NCBI GenBank assembly: GCA_003561835.1
Contig: PWVN01000019.1
Coordinates: 1 to 20,841, forward strand
DNA from: Syntrophomonadaceae bacterium
GTDB taxonomy: Bacteria; Bacillota; Dethiobacteria; PWVN01
Reading direction: 5' to 3'
Length of the DNA stretch: 20,841 nucleotides
Shown: in pieces, positions 8,074 to 14,749 of the stretch
Position numbering within the stretch: the first letter of the stretch is position 1
How the letters are laid out: every line of letters starts with the position of its first letter
The notes under the pieces: model-generated
What the model saw: only the letters and a program-made list of their open reading frames with translations
What the model was told of the DNA's origin: nothing
The model's database searches: none
Translations under genes and position numbers: made by a program

Positions 8074-8373
8074 CTATTTGGCGATCTCCAGGGTTTGGAT
8101 GTCCCCTTCCACGTACAGCTCGGCGGCGTAGAGGTTGCGGATCACCAGGCCCTCTCCCCGGATGATCAGGAGGCCGCTGCCGGTCTTCACCTTGATTCTG
8201 CCGCTGCCGTATTCCACGATCCCTTTGTGGTTTTCCAGGTGGAGCTGCCCGTCGCCGATGAGGGTGAGGCGGGAGAGGTCCATGACGATATCCCGGGGCA
8301 GTTCAAAAAAATCCGCCAGGTAGCCCTCTATTCTTTTCCCCTTCTTCTTCTCCACAGGCAGCACCCCCGGCAT
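8074..8373 (-). CDS. yqfC: sporulation protein YqfC
   Basis: A 99-residue YqfC-family protein, normally paired with yqfD. The family signature of alternating beta segments is visible (LPRDIVMDLSRLTLIGDGQLHLENHKGIVEYGSGRIKV, given here only as separate pieces: LPRDIVMDLSRLTLIG, then HKGIVEYGS, then LLIIRGEGLVIRNL, then YVEGDI). It has no membrane helix and a Lys-rich N-terminus. The ATG has an AAGGAGAAG ribosome binding site. It is the first gene after the terminator at 8415-8437 and therefore probably starts its own transcript. Confidence 0.9.
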   Translation of the reverse strand: MPGVLPVEKKKGKRIEGYLADFFELPRDIVMDLSRLTLIGDGQLHLENHKGIVEYGSGRIKVKTGSGLLIIRGEGLVIRNLYAAELYVEGDIQTLEIAK

Positions 8374-8414
8374 CTTCTTCTCCTTATAAGTATGCGGGGG
8401 ATCCCCTGCTTATG

Positions 8415-8437
8415 AAAAAAGCAGCCCGGAAGGGCTG
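8415..8437 (-). terminator. terminator after the nfeD-floA-orf149 unit
   Basis: On the minus strand GCAGCCC, a TTCC loop and GGGCTGC form a 7-bp stem (8421-8437 plus closing T:A pairs), followed by TTTTTT (the A run at 8415-8420). It begins 7 bp after the stop of the 149-residue gene at 8444 and separates the flotillin unit from the yqfC-yqfD-phoH run. Confidence 0.85.
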
Positions 8438-8443
8438 CTTTCA

Positions 8444-8893
8444 TCAGACGAATCCTCGCTTTTTTCTCTTGCTCAAAGGGGGCCCCAGCACCTCCGCCAG
8501 AATGATGCCCCGGGCCAGGTCGCTTCTCTCCTTGAAAAGGACATGTTCCTTGGCCCGACCTGCCCTGGGGGAGGAATCGAGGGCCTGCATCTCTTGAGCA
8601 GCGATCTCCTCCGCCTCGATGGGTGACGGTTCTTCCCGGTATTTTGGGGCCTTGGGCCTGACCGGCTCTTTCCTGGGAGGGCGGAACATGTTCTCGTCGA
8701 TCAAGACCCGCCGCTTGACAGGCCTGGCGGGAGGAAAGGGGTTCCGGTCCTCCCGGGGTTCTTCAGCGCCGGGGTCCAGGACGGGCCGCCGGGGCCTGGG
8801 GGGCGGGGCCTGCTGCTGCTGCCTCCTCTGCCGGGCCCCTCCTCTGAGGAGGGAGAACACGATCAGGATTATAAAGAAGAATAAACCTTCCAC
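8444..8893 (-). CDS. Arg/Pro-rich membrane-anchored small protein, unknown function
   Basis: This 149-residue protein begins at GTG 8893 after GAGGAGTGATG and lies 20 bp downstream of floA. Residues 3-16 are strongly hydrophobic (GLFFFIILIVFSLL) and look like a membrane anchor, followed by RGGARQRRQQQQ and a Pro/Arg-rich linker to about residue 90; the C-terminal third contains ELIxx-like helical sequence rich in Glu and Ala and ends in KRKKRGFV. The N-in, C-cytoplasmic topology is inferred from the basic residues after the helix. I do not recognise a family. Co-transcription with nfeD and floA suggests a role at the flotillin membrane domains. Confidence 0.7.
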   Translation of the reverse strand: MEGLFFFIILIVFSLLRGGARQRRQQQQAPPPRPRRPVLDPGAEEPREDRNPFPPARPVKRRVLIDENMFRPPRKEPVRPKAPKYREEPSPIEAEEIAAQEMQALDSSPRAGRAKEHVLFKERSDLARGIILAEVLGPPLSKRKKRGFV

Positions 8894-8913
8894 CAGACAT
8901 CACTCCTCAGAGA

Positions 8914-9921
8914 TTATTTCCCCACCTTGTCTTCCCCTTTACCTTCCGCTTTTTCAGTGGGGTCGGCAATGGACCTTCTCATGGTGGTGTCGGCCTTGAC
9001 ATTCTGCATGTTGTAGTAATCCATGACGCCCAGGTTGCCTTCCCGGAAGGCCTGGGCCATGGCCCGGGGTACTTCCGCTTCGGCTTCCACCACTTTGGCC
9101 CGCATCTCCACCACGCTGGCCTTCATCTCCTGCTCCTTGGCCACCGCCATGGCCCGGCGCTCTTCCGCCTTGGCCTGGGCGATGCGCTTGTCCGCTTCCG
9201 CCTGGTCCGTCTGCAGCTGGGCACCGATGTTCTTGCCCACGTCCACGTCGGCGATGTCGATGGAGAGGATTTCAAAGGCCGTGCCGGCGTCCAAACCCTT
9301 GTTCAAAACGGTATGGGAGATCATATCGGGGTTTTCCAGAACATTCTTGTGGCTTTCCGCCGAACCGATGGTGGTGACGATCCCTTCGCCAACCCGGGCC
9401 ACGATGGTCTCTTCCCCGGCGCCCCCCACCAGGCGGTCGATGTTGGCCCGTACTGTCACCTTGGCCCGGGCCTTGACCTCGATGCCGTCCTTGGCCACGG
9501 CGGCCACCACCGGTGTCTCGATGACCTTGGGGTTGACGCTCATCTGCACCGCCTGGAGCACATCCCGGCCCGCCAGGTCGATGGCGGCGGCCCGCTCAAA
9601 GCCCAGGTCGATGTTGGCCCGCTGGGCGGCGATAAGGGCGTTCACCACCCGGTCCACGTTGCCTCCGGCCAGGTAATGGCCTTCCAGTTTGTTCACGTTC
9701 AGGTCCAGACCCGCCTTGTTGGCCTTGATGAGGGGGTTGACCACCCGGGCAGGGATAACCCGCCGCAGGCGCATCCCGATGAGGGTCACGATGCCGATCC
9801 TCACCCCGGCCGCCAGGGCGGCGATCCACAGCCCCAGGGGGACGAAGCTGAAGATGATGGAGAAACCGATGATGATACCCCCGATAAGCAGAACCAGTGT
9901 GATCAGAGTCGAGTCAAACAT
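8914..9921 (-). CDS. floA: flotillin-like protein FloA
   Basis: Membrane scaffold protein of functional membrane microdomains (YqfA/FloA family, SPFH/PHB-type). The 335-residue length matches Bacillus FloA. Two hydrophobic N-terminal segments (about 6-24 and 26-45) form a membrane hairpin, followed by VNPLIKANKAGLDL, the conserved GGNVDRVVNALIAAQRA, an SPFH-like domain (about 100-230) and a long Ala/Glu-rich coiled coil (about 235-300) with VGKNIGAQLQTDQAEADK. The start has an ideal AAAGGAGGT site. It is directly downstream of nfeD, the usual partnership in which the NfeD C-terminal domain associates with the flotillin. Confidence 0.97.
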   Translation of the reverse strand: MFDSTLITLVLLIGGIIIGFSIIFSFVPLGLWIAALAAGVRIGIVTLIGMRLRRVIPARVVNPLIKANKAGLDLNVNKLEGHYLAGGNVDRVVNALIAAQRANIDLGFERAAAIDLAGRDVLQAVQMSVNPKVIETPVVAAVAKDGIEVKARAKVTVRANIDRLVGGAGEETIVARVGEGIVTTIGSAESHKNVLENPDMISHTVLNKGLDAGTAFEILSIDIADVDVGKNIGAQLQTDQAEADKRIAQAKAEERRAMAVAKEQEMKASVVEMRAKVVEAEAEVPRAMAQAFREGNLGVMDYYNMQNVKADTTMRRSIADPTEKAEGKGEDKVGK

Positions 9922-9947
9922 GAAAATACCTCCTTTGTTTTAACAAT

Positions 9948-11282
9948 TTATTTTGTCTCGGATTTCACAGCTTTAACCACCAGCCGCATGCCTTCCACCT
10001 GGGTGACTTCCACCTCATGCCCGGAAGGGATGAAGCCGCCGTCGCTGACCACATCCATCCGGTAGTCTTCAATCACGGCGGTGCCGGCGGGCCTGAGGGG
10101 CGTGACGGTGGTGCCGCGTTTCCCCAGCAGGGCCTTGTAGTCCCGGGGCCCCACATAGCCCAGGCTCCGGTCCTCCCGGTAGCTCAAGATGATGTGCTGG
10201 AAAATCCCCCGCTTGCGCAGGGTGCGGAAGGATATGGCGATGACGACCCCGGAAAGGAAGATGGCCAAAAGCAGCATGGTGAGGCCCGCTCCGGTATCGG
10301 CCGCCGACAGGACCACCGCCGCGGCCACCGCCAGGATGCCCACGCCCCCCACGATGCCGAAATTGGGCAGGAAGGCCTCCACCAGGAGCAGGATCAACCC
10401 CACCAGGAAGAGGGCCACCACCTCATAGCCGGCTAGGCCGGCGAAGATATGGCCCCCGAAGAAGAGGACAAAGGCGATGATGGCAATGGAGCCGGCCACC
10501 CCGAAGCCCGCCGTCGTGATCTCGATGAAGAGGGCGGCCATGGCGACGGTCAGGAGCAGGGTGGCGAAGGTGGGTTCCGTAATCCAGCGGGCCAGCCGCT
10601 CCGCTGCCCCCTCCCGGGTTTCCACCACCCGGGCCCGGCCCAGGTCCAGGTGTTCCAGGAGTTCGCCCCGGGTCCGGAAGGTCCCGTCGTTGTAACCCAC
10701 CTCTTCCGCCTTGGAGTAGGAGAGGGTTAAAAGCCTCCCCTCTTCCACCACTCCCTCAATGCTGATGTCCCGCCGGACCATGGCGGCGGCAATCTTCGGG
10801 TCCCGGCCCCCCATTTCCGCCACGGATTCCATGGCCTCGGTAAAGGCGGACAGGGTTTTCTCGTCCACTTCCTCTCCCTCCCCCACCAGGCTGCGGGGTT
10901 CGGCGGCCCCGATGACACTGCCGGGAGCCATGTAGAGCCCGTTGCAGGAGAGGGCCAGGTAGGCCCCGGCCGAATAGGCCTGGTTGACCACATAGGCGTA
11001 GACGGGGATTCTCTGGGCCCGGATGAGTTTGCTGATATCGAAGGCGGCATCCAGAAACCCCCCCGGGGTATTCATCTCCAGAATGATGGCATCGGCCCCC
11101 GCCCGGTCGGCTTCCCGGAAGGAACGGTTCAGAAAGCTGACCAGACCTTTTTCCACGGCTCCCTCCAGGGGAATCACATAAACCAGCTTGTCTTCCCCTT
11201 CTCCCTGGGCCAAACCGGCCCCCAGGGGCAGCAGCAGGGAAATCGCCAGCAGGATGACAATAGAACTTCTCCTCAAGGTCAT
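9948..11282 (-). CDS. nfeD: NfeD-type membrane-bound serine protease (YqeZ-like)
   Basis: A long NfeD protein of 444 residues: a signal peptide (about 1-26, ending AGLAQG), a ClpP-like serine protease domain (about 32-215), five or six membrane helices (about 225-370) and a C-terminal OB-fold NfeD domain with GKRGTTVTPLRPAGTAVIEDYRMDVVSDGG split over about 385-420. The nucleophile is S104 in AYSAGAYLA, and NTPGG occurs at 71-75. ATG 11282 follows GGAGGAGG and starts a good signal peptide; the frame is open to 11450, but those residues are promoter sequence. It is coupled to floA (26 bp). I see no Lys in the MVRRDIS region, where the catalytic Lys of the archaeal homologue lies. Confidence 0.93.
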   Translation of the reverse strand: MTLRRSSIVILLAISLLLPLGAGLAQGEGEDKLVYVIPLEGAVEKGLVSFLNRSFREADRAGADAIILEMNTPGGFLDAAFDISKLIRAQRIPVYAYVVNQAYSAGAYLALSCNGLYMAPGSVIGAAEPRSLVGEGEEVDEKTLSAFTEAMESVAEMGGRDPKIAAAMVRRDISIEGVVEEGRLLTLSYSKAEEVGYNDGTFRTRGELLEHLDLGRARVVETREGAAERLARWITEPTFATLLLTVAMAALFIEITTAGFGVAGSIAIIAFVLFFGGHIFAGLAGYEVVALFLVGLILLLVEAFLPNFGIVGGVGILAVAAAVVLSAADTGAGLTMLLLAIFLSGVVIAISFRTLRKRGIFQHIILSYREDRSLGYVGPRDYKALLGKRGTTVTPLRPAGTAVIEDYRMDVVSDGGFIPSGHEVEVTQVEGMRLVVKAVKSETK

Positions 11283-11312
11283 AGGACCCGCCTCCTCCCA
11301 GAAGTATACATA

Positions 11313-11343
11313 ATATATTCGGGGTTGAATATTTACCATATTC
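11313..11343. promoter_or_regulatory. GAATAT/ATATTC half-site cluster at the nfeD start point
   Basis: GAATAT (11327-11332) and ATATTC (11338-11343) form an inverted repeat with a 5-base gap, and another ATATTC lies at 11315-11320. The cluster lies from the end of the -10 into the early leader of nfeD, where a repressor would act. The sequence is AT-rich, so chance is possible. Confidence 0.3.
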
Positions 11344-11371
11344 ATTATATACCAATACACCCTAAAAGCAA
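11344..11371 (-). promoter_or_regulatory. sigma-A promoter of nfeD-floA
   Basis: On the minus strand the -35 is TTGCTT (11371-11366), the spacer is 16 bp and the -10 is a perfect TATAAT (11349-11344). The leader to the nfeD ATG at 11282 is about 55 nt. An inverted repeat of GAATAT half-sites (11327-11343) covers the expected start point. Confidence 0.65.
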
Positions 11372-11381
11372 AGCACCAGGG

Positions 11382-11405
11382 AAAAAAGCCAGTCAGGGAG
11401 GCTTT
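11382..11405 (-). terminator. terminator between the double-UGA gene and nfeD
   Basis: On the minus strand AAAGCC pairs with GGCTTT around a 9-base loop, and the T run continues for six T residues in all. A larger alternative hairpin joins GTCAGG (11392-11397) to CCTGAC (11431-11436). It lies about 80 bp after the stop at 11484 and just upstream of the nfeD promoter. Confidence 0.5.
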
Positions 11406-11483
11406 ACCACGCCTTACCTCTCCTTTTAAGCCTGACCGTTGGAAGGTCACGATGAAGCCACCAGGCCGGATGGGGTGTTATTT

Positions 11484-11789
11484 TTACTCGGGCTGCATCA
11501 GCGCCTCTTGAAGCGGCAGCCTGAACCAGCCGTAGCCCTCCACAACAAACTTCAGTTCTCGTTTGGTTCTATCCAGGTCCTTCAGTATATCCCTATGGAC
11601 GTAGATATGCAGGCCGTCGACCTGGATTTCCCTGAATTCCCGGGGGTTTTGGGGTTTCCCCATCAGACCTGATGGGGCGCGAAAGGCCGCTCATCAACCG
11701 CTTACGGTCATACGGGTACTGATATGCAAAGAGCCGCCCCTGGCCTGGACATACTGCTTTAACCAGGGGGAGAGCTTCCTTTTCTTCAC
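11484..11789 (-). CDS. predicted selenoprotein with two consecutive UGA (Sec-Sec) codons, CC/Se-motif-like
   Basis: Read from GTG 11789 (AAGGGGGG site 7 bases upstream) to TAA 11486-11484, this frame gives 101 residues if the two adjacent TGA codons at 11696-11694 and 11693-11691 are read as selenocysteine 32 and 33. Both sides look like one real protein: LSPWLKQYVQARGGSLHI before, and GKPQNPREFREIQVDGLHIY then VHRD and LKFVVEGYGWFRL after. This pattern (Ser-Pro start, GG, a Cys/Sec pair, then VDGxxxYV) resembles the small 'CC/Se motif' (seleno)protein group as I remember it, in which Cys or Sec occupies the paired position. A hairpin with a GGUC loop lies at SECIS distance. It is 64 bp downstream of arsR, likely co-transcribed. 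Function unknown, perhaps redox or metal related. The alternative is a pseudogene with two stops. Confidence 0.72.
11658..11677 (-). promoter_or_regulatory. SECIS-like hairpin downstream of the double UGA
   Basis: On the minus strand CCCCATCA, a GGTC loop and TGATGGGG form a perfect 8-bp stem. It starts 13 bases after the second UGA, and the loop begins 21 bases after it (24 after the first UGA). The apex CAGGUCUG is the same as the SelB-binding apex of E. coli fdhF as I recall it, and shares GGUCU with the hairpin after the formate dehydrogenase UGA. Confidence 0.65.
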
Positions 11790-11853
11790 CTTGCCGCCCC
11801 CCTTCACCGCCAGTTTACCCTATTCCCCCGCACCCGTTACGCCCGACGCCGGT

Positions 11854-12213
11854 TTATTTGCGGATCAATTCCTCCGACAAGGGAAAATTCCGCTTCACAC
11901 AATACTGCTCGGGGTCATCCTTTTCCTGCCAGTGACTGTCCTTTACGGGCTCCCAGATTTTTTCCCGGACTTCCCCGGACAGAGCAGCAAAGGCTTCCCG
12001 GTTCAGGGAATAGAATATCCATTTCCCCCGCCGCCTGTCGTTTATGAGGCCCGCCTGTTTCAATATCTTCACGTGATGGGAGACGGCGGACTGGGACAGC
12101 TTTAACTTCTCGATCAGTTCGCAGACGCACATCTCCTCCCGGCAAAGCATGTGGACGATCTTGATGCGGTTTTCTTCTCCCAGTGCCTTGAAGGATTCAA
12201 CTATTTTCCTCAT
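11854..12213 (-). CDS. ArsR/SmtB-family metalloregulator with CVC motif
   Basis: A winged-helix transcriptional regulator of 119 residues. The helix-turn-helix is KLKLSQSAVSHHVKILKQAG (about 36-55), followed by the wing RRRGKWIFYSL. The CVC motif (C29, C31) at the start of the recognition region is the As(III)/metal site of ArsR-type repressors; C24 is close by, and C105 lies in an unusual extended C-terminus (WQEKDDPEQYC). I chose ATG 12213, 5 bases after GGAGG; upstream ATGs at 12216 and 12225 overlap or precede that site. It has its own consensus promoter and precedes the double-UGA gene, so it probably represses this small operon and releases it on binding thiophilic ligands. The actual ligand is unknown. 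Confidence 0.88.
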   Translation of the reverse strand: MRKIVESFKALGEENRIKIVHMLCREEMCVCELIEKLKLSQSAVSHHVKILKQAGLINDRRRGKWIFYSLNREAFAALSGEVREKIWEPVKDSHWQEKDDPEQYCVKRNFPLSEELIRK

Positions 12214-12225
12214 CATGCCCTCCAT

Positions 12226-12262
12226 TTATTTATACATTTAATTATATAGATATGTTATGTAA
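12226..12262. promoter_or_regulatory. AT-rich operator region in front of arsR
   Basis: The segment between the arsR transcription start and its ribosome binding site is almost pure A/T and contains ACAT...ATGT arms and ATATCTATATAAT-type sequence, the usual character of ArsR operators. No single perfect palindrome stands out, so the exact site is not defined. Confidence 0.35.
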
Positions 12263-12264
12263 CC

Positions 12265-12293
12265 ATTTTACTATTTCCGCTTTTGCCTGTCAA
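12265..12293 (-). promoter_or_regulatory. sigma-A promoter of arsR
   Basis: On the minus strand: -35 TTGACA (12293-12288), exactly 17 bp, then -10 TAAAAT (12270-12265). Transcription should start near 12258, giving a leader of about 45 nt running through the AT-rich operator-like region. Confidence 0.85.
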
Positions 12294-12341
12294 CTGACTC
12301 CGTTGTAATTTTTGTTTACCCGGAGAAATTTGGCGAACAGG

Positions 12342-12378
12342 AAAACGCAGGGGAAACCGGCGGCTTCCCCTGCGTTTT
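12342..12378. terminator. strong terminator closing the fdh-rnf operon
   Basis: AAAACGCAGGGGAA (12342-12355) pairs perfectly with TTCCCCTGCGTTTT (12365-12378): 14 bp around a 9-base loop, beginning 26 bp after the rnfD stop. The A/T ends of the stem make it work in both directions, insulating the operon from the arsR promoter. Confidence 0.88.
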
Positions 12379-12403
12379 ATCGCTTTATTTGGCTTCCCCC
12401 TTC

Positions 12404-13399
12404 CTACTTGCTGACGGGAGTCCCCTTGTCCGGCAAGGGTATGCTGACGGCCCTTGGGGCGCTGAAGGAAGCCCTGCGGGTAACCCTCTCAATGGCGGGC
12501 ACAAAGGCGTTCATGATGAGAATCGCAAAACCCACGCCTTCCGTGGCCGCCAGGCCCAACCGGAAGAAGACGATCAGCACGCCGATGGCGACGCCGAAGA
12601 TGATCTTCCCCCTGTCATTGATGGGGCAGGTGACCCAGTCGGTGGCCATGAAGAAGGCCCCCAGCATCAACCCGCCGCTGACCAGTTGGTAGAAGGGGTT
12701 CTGCCCTGCCACCAGGGTCAGCACGAAGACGGTCCCCAGGATGCTCAAGGGAATGATCCAGCGAATGTGCTGCTTGTAGATGAGGTAGAGGCCGCCCAGC
12801 AATACGGCCAGGGCTGAGGCTTCCGCCATGGCTCCCCCGGGATACCAGGCAAAGAGCTGGAAGAAACCGGGCATCGCCATCCCCTGCTGCAGCATGGCCA
12901 GGGGGGTACCCTGGGTTATGGTATCCACGGTACCCAAATTCACGCTCCAGGCGGAAAGCCCGGAATTAAGGGGCACAAACCAGGGGGCCAGAAGGATCAG
13001 GGAGATCCTCCCGAAGAGGGCGGGGTTGAAGCGGTTCCAACCCAGGCCGCCCATCAATTCCTTGGCCACGCCGATGGCGATAAAGGTGGCCAGGGCCCCT
13101 TTCCACCACTCGGTGGTGGCGGAGAAGCAGAGGGCTACCAGAAGCCCCGTGAGCAGGGCACTGTAGTCGTGCAGGGTCGCTTTCTTGTTCATCAACTTAC
13201 GGAACAGCACCTCGGTGACCGCTGCGGTAACCAGACAGGCAGTAACCAGGAAAAGGGCGTAGGTCTGGAAAAAGTAAACGGCTACCAGGGTTACCGGAAC
13301 CAAAGCGAGGATGACATCCTTCATCGCCTTGGACGTGGTCATATCACTCTTAAGGTGGGGCGCTGACGAGACGATCAGACCTTGTGTATTATCCACCAA
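12404..13399 (-). CDS. rnfD: RnfD-like membrane flavoprotein subunit
   Basis: A polytopic protein of 331 residues homologous to RnfD/NqrB, the membrane subunit carrying covalent FMN in Rnf and Na+-NQR complexes. About nine to ten hydrophobic helices are visible; GGLGWNRFNPALFGR (about 117-131) is the conserved RnfD/NqrB loop and ATDWVTCPIN precedes the last helices. The flavinylation site, usually D-x-x-[S/T]-G-A-T, reads DTITQGT (159-165): the Asp and acceptor Thr are kept, the GA is replaced. Start TTG 13399 (GTG 13396 also possible) follows AAAGGAGGAG. It is the last gene of the formate dehydrogenase operon; rnfG, E, A and B do not follow. It probably links RnfC to FdhB inside the membrane. 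Confidence 0.9.
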   Translation of the reverse strand: MVDNTQGLIVSSAPHLKSDMTTSKAMKDVILALVPVTLVAVYFFQTYALFLVTACLVTAAVTEVLFRKLMNKKATLHDYSALLTGLLVALCFSATTEWWKGALATFIAIGVAKELMGGLGWNRFNPALFGRISLILLAPWFVPLNSGLSAWSVNLGTVDTITQGTPLAMLQQGMAMPGFFQLFAWYPGGAMAEASALAVLLGGLYLIYKQHIRWIIPLSILGTVFVLTLVAGQNPFYQLVSGGLMLGAFFMATDWVTCPINDRGKIIFGVAIGVLIVFFRLGLAATEGVGFAILIMNAFVPAIERVTRRASFSAPRAVSIPLPDKGTPVSK

Positions 13400-13426
13400 G
13401 CATCTCCTCCTTTACCATTGCGGTTG

Positions 13427-14749
13427 TTATCTCCTGCTCCGCTGCAGTTTTTTGATTTCCGGTTTAACCCGTTTGATGAATTTCACGATGGGCCTGCCCG
13501 AAGGGCATATATAGGCGCAGATGCCGCATTCGATGCAGTCCATCACGTCCCAACTTTCCGCCTTGCTGATCATGTCGTTCTCGCAGGCGATGCTGATTTC
13601 GTTGGGATAGAGGAATACGGGGCACTGCTCCACGCACTTGGCGCAGCGGACGCAGTCGAAGTATTCCACGTCTTCCCGCACCATTTCCCGGGGCAGGATG
13701 AGGACGCCGGTGTTGCTCTTGACCACGGGGGCTTCCAGGTTGGCCTGGGCCATCCCCGTCATGGGGCCGCCCACCACCACCTTCATTTCCTCCAGGTTCT
13801 CCACACCGGCTTCCCTGACCACGTGGCTGACAGGGGTCCCGATTCGTACGATATAGTTGCCGGGTTTCGGCACTGTGGGCCCCGTAACGGTCACAACCCT
13901 CTCGTAGCATGGCCTTCCGTAGACTACGGCTTCGTAACCGGCAATGGTGGTCCCCACGTTCCGGACGATGCAACCCAGGTCTGCAGAGCGGGCTCCCCGG
14001 GGGACGTTCCGCCCGGTGATGGCGTTGATCAGGTGGGCCTTGTTGCCCTGGGGATACTTGACGGCCAGGGGGACGATCTTGATGTCCTCCCGGTCCTTAA
14101 CCTTTTCAGACAGGATCTCAATGGCATCGGGCTTGTTGACCTCGATACCGATATAGCAGGTTTTGGCTCCGATGCAGCGCATCATCATCTCCGCCCCTGC
14201 GATCAGGTCATCGGGCCGTTCCACCATCTGGCGGTGGTCGCAGGTCAAAAAGGGCTCGCACTCCGCCCCGTTAAGGAGGAGGGAGTCCACCGCCTTCTTC
14301 TGGCTGATGTTGGCATGGGTAGGGAAAGCTGCCCCTCCCATCCCAACGATGCCGGCCTCCCGGATGGCGGCGATGATCTCTTCCTTGCTCAGGTCGGCGG
14401 GATTTTGCTCCACTTTGGGTACGAAGTCCTGGTTCATGCTCTCATCCGCCTCGATGACGATGGACATGGTCTCGCCGCCCTCGTACCAGGGCCGGGGCTC
14501 GATGGCCACCACCGTCCCGGAAACGCTGGCGTGGACGGGAGCGGCGATGTGTTCCTGGGAGTCGCCGATCTTCTGGCCGACCTCCACCTTGTCCCCCACC
14601 TTCACCAGGGGTTCATTGGGAGCGCCCAGGTGCTGGGACAGGGGGACGATGACCACCTTGGGTACGGACAACCTCGTGATGGGCTTATCTTCCGTGAAAC
14701 TCTTGTAGTGGGGAATATGGGCCCCACCCAGAAAAGTTCTTACCTCCAC
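13427..14749 (-). CDS. rnfC: RnfC-like FMN/NADH and iron-sulfur subunit
   Basis: A cytoplasmic electron-transfer subunit of 440 residues, the size of clostridial RnfC. It contains a biotinyl-like N-terminal domain (about 35-85, VKVGDKVEVGQKIG), a NuoF-like FMN/NADH domain with GMGGAAFPTHAN (136-147), NGAECEP (160-166) and KYPQGNKAHLI (231-241), and a C-terminal dicluster ferredoxin domain with C366/C369/C372/C376 and C405/C408/C411/C415. All cofactor motifs look intact, so NAD(H) reactivity is plausible. Its GTG start shares one base with the fdhB stop (TAGTG), and rnfD follows by 27 bp. In standard Rnf complexes RnfC is the NADH site; here it appears to be the cytoplasmic end of a formate dehydrogenase. 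Confidence 0.93.
   Translation of the reverse strand: MEVRTFLGGAHIPHYKSFTEDKPITRLSVPKVVIVPLSQHLGAPNEPLVKVGDKVEVGQKIGDSQEHIAAPVHASVSGTVVAIEPRPWYEGGETMSIVIEADESMNQDFVPKVEQNPADLSKEEIIAAIREAGIVGMGGAAFPTHANISQKKAVDSLLLNGAECEPFLTCDHRQMVERPDDLIAGAEMMMRCIGAKTCYIGIEVNKPDAIEILSEKVKDREDIKIVPLAVKYPQGNKAHLINAITGRNVPRGARSADLGCIVRNVGTTIAGYEAVVYGRPCYERVVTVTGPTVPKPGNYIVRIGTPVSHVVREAGVENLEEMKVVVGGPMTGMAQANLEAPVVKSNTGVLILPREMVREDVEYFDCVRCAKCVEQCPVFLYPNEISIACENDMISKAESWDVMDCIECGICAYICPSGRPIVKFIKRVKPEIKKLQRSRR

Noticed and set aside
8383..8420. Sigma-E promoter for yqfC (TCATAAG then CATACTTA on the minus strand)
   Set aside because: The boxes are spaced acceptably, but the transcript would begin within or after the AAGGAG ribosome binding site, so the site cannot work as drawn unless initiation is unusual.
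11439..11672. 77-codon plus-strand frame in the region between arsR and nfeD
   Set aside because: It is antisense to the double-UGA gene, whose translation is protein-like and has a good start site; the plus-strand frame has neither.
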